Source of the DNA: Zanthoxylum bungeanum
Taxonomy: Eukaryota > Streptophyta > Magnoliopsida > Sapindales > Rutaceae
Direction of reading: 5' to 3'
Assembly: GCA_019454045.1 (NCBI GenBank)
Contig: SKCR01033661.1
Span: 124,001 to 188,000 of the forward strand
Length of the DNA stretch: 64,000 nucleotides
Shown: positions 36,554 to 49,184 of the stretch, piece after piece
Position numbering within the stretch: the stretch's first letter is position 1
Layout of the letters: every line of letters begins with the position of its first letter
Made by a program: the position numbers and the translations under genes
The notes under the pieces: model-generated
What the model was told of the DNA's origin: nothing
The model's database searches: none
What the model saw: the letters and a program-made list of their open reading frames with translations, nothing else

Positions 36554-37503
36554 AGGTACGTACGTGTTCGGATAGTCCGACGACCGTATTTACTTCCAAC
36601 ATATCCAGAGATCTCTTGGGTCACTTCCCGAAGATTCACCAATGACGTATGATTCGAGCTAAATTAATCTGGGATTAATTACGGAGAGACTTTATCTTGG
36701 ATAAAGTACTATTTAAAGAGAGAGAAATATTAATTTGGAATTAATCGTTAAAATAATATATTCGATATATTATTCGGAAATAGATTTCGACACGGAATTA
36801 AAATTAGATTTTAATTCGGGCAAACGAGTTAATTTAGAATTAATTCGTTAGCGACGTGAATAGTAATTTTGCTAGGCATAATTATTTATATAAATTCAAT
36901 TTAAATTAAGTCGCGACGGAAGTTCGTTAATTCGGAATTAGCGAACCCGAGCCCGGGAGTGTTTGCGGGCCCACTCGCATTCGGAATCGAGTGGGGCCCA
37001 CATGTCACATCAACCATCACATCACATGTCACCTTTATTACCTTTAGGTTGATGTGTTTAGGTGAGTTGGTGATTGTGTGTGTTACACTCCAAAGTCAAA
37101 GCATTGAAAGCTTGTGTGACTATTACCTAATACAACTTTTGGTATATGGTTAATATTTGTTTTTGAAAAGAAAACACACAATCTTCATCTCTCCTCCATT
37201 ACCGAAACCAGTGAAGGAAATTCCTCTCCCCATTTTGCTTCTTCTTGACTGAAAATTGAGAGAAGAAAGTGAAGAATTTTTGTGGCAAAAATTCTCCTTG
37301 AGCTAGCACTCTTCAAGGATCATCAAGAGGTGATAGGGAAACTTATACAAGAGCTTGGAAAGACAAAACAAAGCTTGGAGCATTGTGGACTGCCTTGGCC
37401 GAATTCTTGGAGCTCTTGGAGGAGGAAATTTTGTTGTTCATCACATCCTAAACCGATCGTTGTAAGTATGTTTCCGCCATATTTCTTCGTTATTCATCCA
37501 TGT
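36554..37503 (+). repeat. A 5' LTR, third piece, 3' end deleted
   Basis: Starts with the AGGTA copy left by C and matches 44545-45495 of the 3' LTR, including the palindrome array. The match stops at about 37503 (TTCATCCATG). The last 40-45 bp of the LTR and the primer site are missing. Confidence 0.9.
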
Positions 37504-39630
37504 GAGCTTGATTTGATTAAATTGAATGGTTGAGTATGCTTGTATGTTGATCAAATGAGATGTGATTAGATCAATTTCAACAAATTGTGATTGGATCAAA
37601 ATTTACCCCACCATTAGGCTTGGCCGAATGTGTTAGTAACCCTAGGCTCTTGAAATTTTTTATTTTAATGATCATTGGATGAGTTTAAACGAATAAAAAG
37701 TCGATTTGTAATTCGATCGGATTGAAAAACGAAATCGGACTTAAAAACTTACCTTGGCCGAGAGCCCTATGGCATGTATGGACTTGATTTTTGATTCAAA
37801 AATTATTGGACAATTAGATACATAATTAATTGGTTAAATTGTATTTTGGAAATATTGATTTAATTAATTAATTGATGTATTACACTTTAATTAACTAAGT
37901 TATAAAATTTGGATTTTTTAAAATTTGGTTAATGGGCTTAATTTTGAATTGGGCTTGAAATTATTATATTTGGGCATAGTGGGCTTGGTTGGGCCAAGTT
38001 GGTTTAGGCCAATTGGATTGGATCCAAATTGGGCCTAAATCATTCCATTAAGTCCAAATGTAATAAATGGGCTTTAAAGTTTAATTGGGCCTTATGGGCT
38101 TGATATTGGTTTTATGGCAAATGAGGGTGATTCCTTACTTGGGCTTGGTAATTGGGTTTGACCCATATTGACCAAAGCCCATGCCTTAAGAAATCAATTG
38201 AAAGCCCATCGGACTTTAATTAAACGAACATTGGATGTTAGTTAGGCTTTGAGACCCGATAAGATTAGATTTGGAATCTAAGTCGTTAAAGCGCATTAAA
38301 AGTGTAAATATTTAATTTGGAATTAAATAATAGAATTAGTATTGAATAAGAATTAAATTAGATTTAACGAGTAGTTCGATATAATTCAAATAATTCGTAC
38401 TTTAAGTACTTATTCTCAAACGAGTTGGACTCACGCAAAATCAAATCGTTGTTTGAACATTGGATGGTCACATAATTAAAGACTAATTAATTGGATTAGA
38501 TTGGTTGTAATGCATGTTATGAATGAATATATGGATGTGTTGAATGAATAGTGTATATCGGATGGATATTAGAAGGGAAAAGGTAATTTCGGAAATTATT
38601 ATAAATTTGGAATTTATAAATTGGACCTGCGCATCCAGCCTTATCTCTTATTATCTCTTTGTATTCTCTTCTCACCTAATTCCCCTCAATGAAAAAGAGG
38701 TTTCTATTATTGTATTATGTAATTGGGTAGAAGTATAATAGTGTTAGCCAGGGAGAGGAAAGTGAGCGATTTGTTCTAGGAACAATCTGTTTAAATATCC
38801 ATCCGCATATCGTTATTAATTTACTTTTCGCGCCTTATGATGTTTTAGAAGCATGCTTAAGGGTGTATGATGAGACCTTAACAAAGATAATAAATTAGTT
38901 GTCAATTTACGCGAAAAACCCTCAAATCATATTAAGCGTTTTTCCTTCCGTTGAGTGATTCTTACTCAAGATCCAAAGTTGGCATTGGTTTGTTGGCCAA
39001 AGTCAAGACCTTTGTCAATTGCGGATGTGTTTGAATCATGAGAGTTTTGTTACATATCGGTGTCTTGTCCAAGTCGTGATTTGTTGGCCAAAGTCAAGAT
39101 CACTTCTTGTCCATCGACATTGATTACGAAACTTTCCATGTCAATGGGTCCCGCTTAACTGGAATCATTAAGCTTGTTGTGCCAAAGCCAAGGCTTAGTT
39201 GATTCAGAGGAAAAAGGTTAGGAAAATATATTGGATATATTGGCATATATATTATATATATGTTTTGGACTTGGATGTCCACCTACCGGATCTAGGAATT
39301 GGATGGGATCCAATTGATCTTCGAGATCTACCTAGTTAAATATCATACAGCTTGTTGGCCAAAGTCAAGGTTGTGTGTTATTTAACGGGATCCTAGCCCA
39401 CTAGGAAACTGGGTTTCCCGAGTACTCGACAGAGGGTTAGAGGCTCGCCGAAAAATAGTAGGAGGCTAGTATTGAATTAGCAATTTCATTCAGATACTTA
39501 GCTTTACGCGCTTTCAAATTATTTCGTCAAAATTATTTTATTAGTTGGACTAATATAATGTTATTTTTCTTGTAACAGTTAGACTGTACCCAAATATTGT
39601 TGACTAGATAGTTGGACTATCGTAGTCAAG
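37504..39630 (+). other. A untranslated leader
   Basis: No sense coding. Four TTGTTGGCCAAAGTCAAG-type repeats at about 38994, 39080, 39178 (variant) and 39352, and a GGGCTT/GGGCC-rich block at 37930-38240. Collinear with the leaders of B, D1 and H after the first bases. Confidence 0.75.
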
Positions 39631-40480
39631 ATGACAGGAAAGGGAAATGTCCGAGACATTATCATGGGCGAAAATGTCTTCAAGGGCACGAACTTTGCCG
39701 ATTGGGAAATGAATCTGAGGATTGTCCTTGGAGCCGAGAGGTTGCTATATACTATACAGAGACCTCTTGGGCCTAAGCCCAACCCTGATGAGCTACTTGA
39801 GCTGGAGCTTTGGAAGACTCACAGCGATGATTGTGAAACTGCTCAGTCAATTATGCTTACTGCCATGACTCAGCATTTCCATCGACAGAACAGGGACTTG
39901 GATCCCTATAACATGTTGGCGAGGTTGCACGATCTTCATCGATCTAACCGAAGGTCGCAGAGATATGAGTTAGTGAAGAAGCTCTTTCGTTCACGTATGT
40001 CAGAAGGCATGTCTGTTGAGTCCCATGTGGCACAGATGATTGCTAACATAGATGAGCTGGCTAAGATGGGGATAGTCTTGGAGGCTGAAATTACCATAGA
40101 CATGGTCTTGCAATCTCTCCCCGACACTTGGAAACAGTTCATCATAAGCTATAACATGATGAACACTGATGATACTCTTGGAGAGTTGTTGTCAATTCTC
40201 AAGGAAGCTGAAAAGGAGATGCTTAAGGGCAACAAGCGCGAGGCGCACTTTGCTTCGACATCTCAGACACCGAGGGCTAGGCCCAAGGTGACTGGAGGTG
40301 TGAAGAAAAAAAAGCATAAAAGAAAGGGCAAGGCCAAATCGTCAAAGGCTTCTGGGAAGCCTAAGGACAAATCTCAGGATGTTTACCTCCAGTGCGGCAA
40401 GCGGGGTCACTGGAAGCATGACTTCCGCGAGTACAAGGCGCTCCAGAAGGAGATAAAGCGGGCAAGGCACCGGCCTCAGG
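39631..40480 (+). pseudogene. gag: A gag (copia), zinc knuckle damaged
   Basis: Open from ATG 39631. The N-terminal part has the copia gag pattern FKGTNFADWEMNLRIVL, then ENP-type helices, a Lys-rich linker and a remnant CCHC knuckle. The knuckle reads YLQCGKRGHWKHDF: the first Cys is Tyr and the last Cys is Phe, so only one Cys and the His remain. D1 keeps Cys codons at the matching places, so the loss is in this copy. A 1-nt indel at about 40455-40463 moves the pol frame away and lets gag run to TAA at 40498. Confidence 0.9.
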
Positions 40481-43400
40481 TATGTTTGTTATTGAAATAA
40501 ACATGACTACTTCTAGTTTTAAAAATTGGATTTTTGATTCTGGTTGTGGTACTCATATATGTACTGATGTGCAGGATCTGCGGATTAGCAGGAAACTGGC
40601 CTCAGGGGAGATTGATCTACGCGTCGGAAATGGGGCACCAGTCGCCGTTTTGGCCGTTGGCACTTTTTTTTTAGAACTGCCATCGGGGCATGTACTTGAA
40701 CTTAATGACTGTTATTATGTACCTAGTTTGACTAGGAATATTATTTCTGTATCTATGTTAACCCAATGTGGGTATACTTTTGTATTTCGAAACACTGGGT
40801 GTTACTTATATAAAAATGATGTAGAAATTTGCACTACTGTTGCAAATGATGGTCTTTATATTTTGAATATAAATTTATCTCCAACATATAATATAACAAA
40901 CAAAAGGCTCAAAATGAGTAACAAATATGAAACTTATATGTGGCACTGTCGTCTAGGACACATAAACAAGACTCGCATATCCACACTTTCGAAGAGTAGG
41001 TACTTGGACGGATTTGATCCAAATTCATATGACGTCTGCGAATCTTGCTTATTAGGCAAAATGCCTAAATCACCTTTTAGCGGTAAAGGTGAACGCGCCA
41101 CTGAACTGTTAGCCCTCGTTCATAGTGACGTATGTGGGCCCATGTCTAGCCAGGCTAGAGGTGGATACGAATACTTCGTAATCTTTACGGATGATGCATC
41201 ATGTTATGGTTATGTGTATCTGATGAGACACAAGTCGGAAACTTTTGAGAAATTCAAAGAGTTTCGACACGAAGTTGAAAAATAGACCGGCAAGAGTATA
41301 AAGACATTACGGTCGGACCGTGGTGGCGAATACTTGAGCAATGAGTTTCTAGATTACTTGAAAGAATATGGTATTCTTTCACAGTGGACTCCTCCTGGAA
41401 CACCGCAATTAAACGGTGTGTCCGAACGGAGAAACCGAACTTTGTTGGACATGGTTAGGTCTATGATGAGTCGCACTGAGCTACCTATTTCCTTCTGGGG
41501 ATATACATTAAACAGTGCAGTTCTTATTTTGAATAAGGTTCCGTCAAAGTCTGTACAACAGACACCATATGAGATATGGACAGGAAAGAAACCGGGTTTC
41601 TCATTCCTGAAGATTTGGGGATGCTGGGTATACGTCAAACGTTTGGAAGGTACCAAACTTGAACCCAAATCGGATAAATGCCTATTCGTAGGATATCCTA
41701 GGGAAACCAAAGGATATTACTTCTATCACCCACGAGAGAACAAAATATTTGTTGCTCTACATGTGGTTTTCCTTGAGAAGGAATTCCTAAATGTAGTGGT
41801 TAGTGGGAGGAAAGTAGAACTCGATGAAAATCGGAGTGATACTGTTCCTGGCATAGAATCCTCAACGGAACAAGAACAGTCCATCCAGGATGAGACTGTA
41901 CCACAATCGTCTATTACACAAGGACCGCGTAGGTCGGAGAGAGTCAGGAAACAACCTGAGAGGTATGGGTTCCTGATCTCACCTAATAGAGATATTAATC
42001 TCATTGAGGATAACAAACCGGCTACGTATGAGGAAGCGATACAAGATATCGATTCCGCTTTATGGCAAGAGGCCATGAAGTCCGAAATGGATTCCATGTA
42101 CAGCAACCAAGTTTGGACACTGGTTGATGCACCAGAAGGCGTAAAGCCTATTGGATGCAAATGGGTCTACAAGAAGAAGACTGACATGGATGGCAACGTA
42201 CAAACGTACAAAGCTAGGCTTGTAGCGAAGGGGTATCGTCAACAACATGGTGTTGATTACGATGAAACTTTCTCACTCGTTGCCATGATTAAATCCATTC
42301 GGATAATGCTTGCAATTGCTGCATATTTCGATTACGAGATATGGCAGATGGACGTTAAAACTGCTTTCCTTAACGGAAACCTTTCGGAGTATGTTTATAT
42401 GCAACAGCCTGACGATTTTATCTCACCCAGACTTGCAAACAAGGTTTGTAAGTTAAATCGGTCCATTTATGGACTGAAGCAATCATCGCGGTCATGGAAC
42501 CAACGTTTTGATGAGATCATAAAAGAATATGATTTCATTCAAAACTAAGATGATCCTTGTGTATACAAGAAGGTTAGTGGGAGAGCACTGACTTTTATTG
42601 TCCTTTATGTTGACGATGTACTGCTAATAGGCAATGACATTCCCATGCTAACATCGGTGAAAGCTTGGCTTTCATTGAAATTTTCCATGAAAGATCTGGG
42701 AGAAGCAGCCTTTATTCTAGGAATAAAGATCTACCGGGATAGATCTAGAAAGCTGCTTGGACTCTCCCAGAGCACGTACATCGAAAAAGTATTGAAGAGA
42801 TTCAACATGGATCAGTCCAAGAGAGGAATATTGCCAGTGTCACATGGCGTCTATCTATCTAAGGACATGTGTCCTAAAACTCAAGATGAGAGAGACAACA
42901 TGAGTCGGATACCGTTCGCCTCGGCAGTCGGATCGATCATGTATGCCATGATATGTACGCGACCTGATGTCTCCTATGCTTTGAGCATGTGTAGTCGATA
43001 TCAGGCCGATCCAAGTGAAGGTCACTGGATGGCGGTTAAGAATATCCTAAAGTATCTTATAAGAACTAAGGATGCTTTCTTAATCTATGGAGATGGAGAA
43101 CTTAAGGTAACTGGGTATACCGATGCAAGTTTCCAAACCGACAAAGACGACTGCAAGTCGCAATCCGGGTACATATTTTGTTTGAATAACGGAGCAGTGA
43201 GCTGGAAATCTTCCAAGCAAGAGACTGTTGCCGATTCAGCAATAGAAGCGGAGTACATTGCTGCAGCTGAAGCAGCAAAGGAAGCAGTTTGGATCCGAAA
43301 ATTCCTAATTAGATTAGGAGTAGTTCCGTTAGCAACTGAGCCTATTCCATTGTATTGTGACAATAACGGAGCTATAATGCAGGCTAAGGAACCGCGGTCT

Positions 43401-43586
43401 CATCAACGATCCAAGCATGTTCTTCGACGTTTCCATCTGATTCGTGAGATCATACATCGTGGCGATGTGAAGGTCGAGAAGGTCGCATCAGATAACAACA
43501 TGGCAGATCCGCTGATGAAAGCTATTCCTCATCCAAATTTTGAGCGACATGTACATAGTTCAGGTATTATATTCTTGAGTGACTAG
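40458..43586 (+). pseudogene. pol: A pol (copia): protease, integrase, RT, RNase H with two stop codons
   Basis: One frame from about 40458 to 43586, broken only by TAG 41283-41285 and TAA 42546-42548. Protease active site FDSGCG (about 40533-40550). Integrase has the GAG-pre-integrase HHCC region (WHCRLGH...CESCLLGK), then Asp in HSDVCGP, Asp in RSDRGGEY and Glu in GVSERRNRT. RT has MDVKTAFLNGNL and the catalytic YVDD at 42606-42617. RNase H has TGYTDASF, AIEAEYIAA and LYCDNNGA. This is the only near-complete copia polyprotein in the window. The TAG comes just before RSDRGGEY and the TAA just before DDPCVYKK. Confidence 0.93.
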
Positions 43587-43594
43587 CTATAGGC

Positions 43595-43606
43595 CAAGTG
43601 GGAGAT
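43595..43606 (+). other. A polypurine tract
   Basis: AAGTGGGAGAT directly before TGTTGGACAG of the 3' LTR. Confidence 0.85.
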
Positions 43607-45542
43607 TGTTGGACAGTTATGACCTATAGCATCACTGTTTTGTAAAAGACATTGTGGTTTTGTACAAAATTAACTATGTAGTAATGAAATTTCCTTTTAC
43701 CGTTTTGTAATTTATTTAATTTCACATATGAATGGTAAAATTCCATATGATTAGTTCCGGATTGAGATGATATGAGACAGTATCAATCCATAAAGGTTTA
43801 GTCATTAAATATCCCTAGTCGTAGTATTATCGAGATTGGACATCGATAATGCGGAATAGACTAATATTGCACTTGTGCGCGTTGTGAGGGAATAACGGCA
43901 TAGTTCTCATATATTTAAGTATAGGATACTTATGCAAGTGTGATAGGAGGTTGTGTTTTACCGATGGTACGGAAAACAGCTTCGCTCTGGATAGACCCCG
44001 CGGAATCCCAATTGGTAGTATGTATATGTGTCTATGGGAGTCCGCTTCAGGGTAGGTGTATTTGGTCTTAACCTGAGACTTGCATCGCTAGTACTTGCGA
44101 CAATCGATAAACTTTGGTTTTGGTCGTCCAGGACTTTAATAGGTTTTGTGTACGCCTCTTCTAGGTTTATTGAGAATCGTAGTATATTGGATGTGATATC
44201 AAGACGGAAGTATCACTTCAGACATATGGAGATGATGATCACGCAGGGATTCAGAACTGGTTCTCTATAGTGTTGCAACCATCGGGATAATATGACAAGG
44301 TCATGATTATCCGATTCAAAGAGACTAGTTGCTTGATATCCGATATGTGTTTCGTAAAGGGTAGACACTATTCCAGCCCCAGGCCTCGTACGTGACATCC
44401 GATACTGGATTGCAATACACAATACTACGGTATACTACGCCTGATAAAGATCGTATATTCCAGTAAGAATATTTCTGGAGAATTGGGTAGGCATGGCGTT
44501 TTGCTAGAAGCTAACCTTGTCTCGTAAATCGATAAAAACATAGTACGAAGTACGTACTTGTTTGGATAGTCCGACGACCGTATTTACTTCCAACATATCC
44601 AGGGATCTCTTGGGTCACTTCCCGAAGATTCACCAATGACGTATGATTCGAGCTAAATTAATCTGGGATTAATTGCGGAGAGACTTTATCCTGGATAAAG
44701 TACTATTTGAAGAGAGAGAAAGATTAATTTGGAATTAATCGTTAAAATAATATATTCGATATATTATTCGGAATTAGATTTCGACGCGGAATTAAAATTA
44801 GATTTTAATTCTGGCAAACGAGTTAATTTAGAATTAATTCGTTAGCGACGTGAATAGTAATTTTGCTAGGCATAATTATTTATTTAAATTCGATTTAAAT
44901 TACGTCGCGACGGAAGTTCGTTAATTCAGAATTAGCGAACCCGAGCCCGAGAGTGTTTGCGGGCCCACTTGCATTTGGAATCGAGTTGGGCCCACATGTC
45001 ACATCAACCATCACATCACATGTCACATTTATTACCTTTAGGTTGATGTGTTTAGGTGAGTTGGTGATTGTGTGTGTTACACTCCAAAGTCAAAGCATTG
45101 AAAGCTTGTGTGACTATTACCTAATACAACTTTTGGTATATGGTTTATATTTGTTTTTGAAACAAAAAACACACAATCTTCATCTCTCCTCCATGACTGA
45201 AACCAGTGAAGGAAATTCCTCTCCCCATTTTGCTTCTTCTTGACCGAAAATTGAGAGAAGAAAGTGAAGAATTTTTGTGGCAAAAATTCTCCTTGAGCTA
45301 GCACTCTTCAAGGATCATCAAGAGGTGATAGGGAAACTTATACAAGAGCTTGGAAAGACAAAACAAAGCTTGGAGCATTGTCGACTGCCTTGGCCGAATT
45401 CTTGGAGCTCTTGGAGGAGGAAATTTTGTTGTTCATCACATCCTAAACCGATCGTTGTAAGTATGTTTCTGCCATATTTCTTCGTTATTCATTCATGTTT
45501 CATTGTTCATTTTGATCTTGGGACTAATCATAGAAACCAACA
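43607..45542 (+). repeat. A 3' LTR
   Basis: 1936 bp, TGTTGGACAG to GAAACCAACA, followed by the GAAAC duplication. Palindrome array at about 44650-44940. It is uninterrupted and so shows what the split 5' LTR looked like. Confidence 0.93.
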
Positions 45543-45547
45543 GAAAC

Positions 45548-47565
45548 CTAAGTATAGTACTTATACAACTCACTAGAGAACAATTTAATTGTTGCTCGCC
45601 ATGCGGTTTTCCTAAGAGGAATACCTATTGGTACTATATAAGTCTTCAAGGAAGACATACATGGAAGGCAACATACCAACGTACTAAGCTAGGCTTGTAG
45701 CGAAAAGGTATCGTTATCAACATTGTGTTGATTACAATGAAATCTTTTAACTTGTTGCCACATTAAATCCATTTGGAAAATGCTTGCCGAAGCTGCATGT
45801 TTCATTTATGAAATATGACAGCTGAATGCCAAAACCGCTTTCCTTAATGGAAACCTTTTGGAGGATGTTTTCAACATCCTGACGGTTTTGTCATACCAAA
45901 ACTAGCAAACAAGGTTTGCAGGTTATTCGATCCATGGATGGATTGAAGCAAGCATTGAGTTGTTGGAATTATCGTTTTGATGTAATCATAATGGTATATG
46001 ATTTAATTCAAAATGAAAATGATTCTTGTGTATATAAGGCGGTTAGTGGGAGCGCACTGAAAATGAATATCCTAAGTAATGATTACATATCATTTCTTGG
46101 AAATGATATTCCCATAAAACAATCGGTGAAAGCTTGGCTTTCATGAAAATTCTCCGTAGAATTCTTGGGAGAAACAACCTTTATTCTAGGAATAAATATC
46201 TACTGGGATAGATTTAAAAGTTGTTGGCACTCTCCGAGAACTCGTACATTGAAATAAATGTACGTGACCTGGTGTCTCATACGCTTTGAGCATATGGAGT
46301 CACAATCGGGCCAATCCAAGTGATAGTCATTGTGCCTATTGGTACTATATAAGTCTTCAAGGAAGACATACATGGAAGGCAACATACCAACGTACTAAGC
46401 TAAGCTTGTAGCGAAAAGGTATCGTTATCAACATTGTGTTGATTACAACGAAATCTTTTAACTTGTTGCCACATTAAATCCATTTGGAAAATGCTTGCCG
46501 AAGCTGCATGTTTCATTTATGAAATATGACAGCTGAATGCCAAAACCGTTTTCCTTAACGGAAACCTTTTGGAGGATTTTTTCAACATCCTGACGGTTTT
46601 GTCGTACCAAAACTAGCAAACAAGGTTTGCAGGTTATTCGATCCATGGATGGATTGAAGCAAGCATTGAGTTCTTGGAATTATCGTTTTGATGTAATCAT
46701 AATGGTATATGATTTAATTCAAAATGAAAATGATTCTTGTGTATATAAGGAGGTTAGTGGGAGCGCACTGACAATGAATATCCTACGTAATGATGATCTA
46801 TCATTTCTTGGAAATGATATTCCCATAAAACAATCGGTGAAAGCTTGGCTTTCATGAAAATTCTCCGTAGAATTCTTGGGAGAAACAACCTTTATTCTAG
46901 GAATAAAGATCAACTGGGATAGATTTAAAAGTTGTTGGCACTCTCCGAGAACTCGTACATTGAAATAAATGTACGTGACCTGGTGTCTCATACGCTTTGA
47001 GCATATGGAGTCACAATTGGGCCAATCCAAGTGATAGTCATTGGATTAAAGTTAAGAACATCCTTGAGTATCTTAGAGGAACTAAGGATGCTGTCTTAAA
47101 CTATGGAGAATGAGAACTTGGAGTGACTGGGTTCACTGCTACAAGTTTCCTAACCGATAATTACGACTATAAGTCGTAGCAACGGTATTATAAAGTTTGA
47201 ATAACGGAACAGTGAGCTGGAAATCTTCCATGCAAGATACTGTTACCGAATAAACAACAAAAGTGGATTATTGTTGTAGCTGAGGCAGCAATAGAAGCCT
47301 TTTGGATCGATAATAATCCTAATCAGATTAGGAGTAGTTCTGTTAGCAACTGAGCTAAGCTACATCACAGGCAAAAGAATTAATGGTCTCATCAACGATC
47401 CAGATATATACTTCAAATATTCATCTGATTCGTTCGGATCATACATCGTGGCGATGTGATGATCGAATAAATCGCATCAGATGATAACCCTACAAATCCG
47501 CTGACGAAAGCATTCCTCAGCAGAAATTTGAGCAAATCGTACATAGTTCGGGTGTATGACACTTG
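45548..47565 (+). pseudogene. D fossil RT and RNase H with an internal duplication
   Basis: Continues D after A. RT pieces are visible at 45916-46146 and again at 46627-46857 (RSMDGLKQAL, YDLIQNENDSCVYK). RNase H remnants run about 47040-47520. The RT catalytic site reads RNDD instead of YVDD in the second copy. It ends at ACTTG, where H is inserted. Confidence 0.8.
45624..47043 (+). repeat. Tandem duplication in D, 711-bp period
   Basis: Copies 45624-46334 and 46335-47043 are nearly identical. The join (AGTCATTG to TGCCTATTGG) shares CATTG, suggesting microhomology or slippage. Confidence 0.9.
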
Positions 47566-49053
47566 TGTTGGAGTTTGCTAAGGTCCCAAGGATCAATAAA
47601 CAAGCATGAATCATAAGTGAATACAACGAGGGAGTTGCGGAATACTCACATCGATCGGTTGAGCGACGCGGTAGGCAACAAAAATTTCTTTTCTGCCCTT
47701 GTGAGTGCTCGGCAGTGGCAGTTCTGCCTTCCTCCATTTTCAGTTTCAAGCTTCAAGAATCAAGCTCCAAGCTTCGTCAAACGATTCCTGGCTCATGGGT
47801 GGACTTCCCTATCACCTTCGCATGACTTCGTCGTGTGCTAGCACTTCTGATTTTGCCATAAAATCATGACCTTTAGCTTCCCTCATGCTCGGTTTTGCCC
47901 AGCAAAACAGAACCAGAAAATGCCCAAATGGGCGAGAGAGATGAAGAGAATTTGGAGGAGAGAGAGAGATACATGTGTAAAGTAATTTTGGTAATTGATT
48001 TCATAAATCATATACCAAATATTTGGCTTTAAAAAGTCAAACCATTAAATACTTTAACCACTACATCAATCAATCAATCACATCAATCAATCAAATTGTC
48101 ACATCACTCAAAGTGACATGTGATTTGACGCTTGATGCCACTAGCGATTTGACACTTGATTTGACTTGCGTGTCGCACTCGAATTCGAAATGCGAATGCG
48201 CTCGCAAACAATCCCGGGCTCGGGTTCGTTAATTCCAAATTAACGAATTTTTCGTTGCGACGTAATTAAATGATTACGCCTAGCGAAGTCACTATTCATT
48301 TCGCTAACGAATTAATTTTAAATTAATTCGTTCGCCCGAATTAAAATCTAATTTTAATTCCACGTCGAAATCCAATTTCGTTTAATATATCTAATATATT
48401 AATTTATCGATTAATTCCAAATTAATCGTTCTCTCTCTTTAATTGATATTTTATCCTAGATAAAATATCTTCGCAATTAATCCCAGATTAATTTTCTCTC
48501 TCATCTTATTAATCCCAGATTAATTAAAGGTGCGAGTCATACATCATCAGTGAATCTTTGGGAAGCGACCCATGAGATCCCCGGATATGTTGGTAGTAAA
48601 TTCGGTCGTCGGACAATCCGAACACGTGAGTACCTAGTATTACGTTTTACCGATTTACAAGACAAGGTTGGCTTCTAGCAAAGCACCATGCCTACCCAAT
48701 TCTCCAGAAATATCCTTACAGGAATAAAGGATCTACTCCAGAAATATATGAGAACTTGCCGTTGTGTCCTCACAATGTGCACAAGTGTAATACTAGTCTT
48801 TTACACATTCATCGATGTCCAATCTCGATAATGCTCTGACTATGGATGTTTAATGATTTATCCTTCGTGGATTGATACTGTCTCATATCATTCTCAATCC
48901 AAGAACAAATCATAAGGACCTCCTATCATTTATACATCTAGGTGATCTAATCACAAATGATAAGAGTGCAATCTCATTTGTCACATAGTTAATTTGTACA
49001 ACAACACCATGATCTGTACAAATAGTGACGCTATGGGTCATAATTGTCCAATA
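47566..49053 (-). repeat. H 3' LTR, internally deleted
   Basis: The sequence jumps at about 48735-48745 from the AGGAATA region to the ATATATGAGAAC region, losing roughly 500 bp of U3. Palindrome array reversed at about 48228-48525. Confidence 0.85.
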
Positions 49054-49184
49054 ATCTCCCACTTGCCTATAGCCAGTCACTCGAGTGTCTTACACCCGTC
49101 TGTACAAATAGTGACGCTATGGGTCATAATTGTCCAACAATCTCCCACTTGCCTATAGCCAGTCACTCGAGTGTCTTACACCCG
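49013..49184. repeat. 86-bp tandem duplication across the LTR/polypurine junction of H
   Basis: TCTGTACAAATAGTGACGC starts at 49013 and 49099. Each unit holds the LTR end and the reversed polypurine tract (TCTCCCACTT), so H has two LTR/PPT junctions (49053 and 49139). Confidence 0.88.

Larger units (their letters stand above)
13051..45542 (+). mobile_element. Copia element A (Angela type), near-intact gag-pol, 5' LTR split by B and C
   Basis: 5' LTR in three pieces (13051-13503, 23502-23998, 36554-37503), leader 37504-39630, gag-pol 39631-43586, polypurine tract, 3' LTR 43607-45542. Without B and C it is about 9.9 kb. A perfect 5-bp target duplication (GAAAC) flanks it. The Angela assignment rests on the PPT, LTR length, and RT and RNase H sequence as I know the lineage; a tree would settle it. 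The primer site next to the 5' LTR is missing. Confidence 0.9.
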
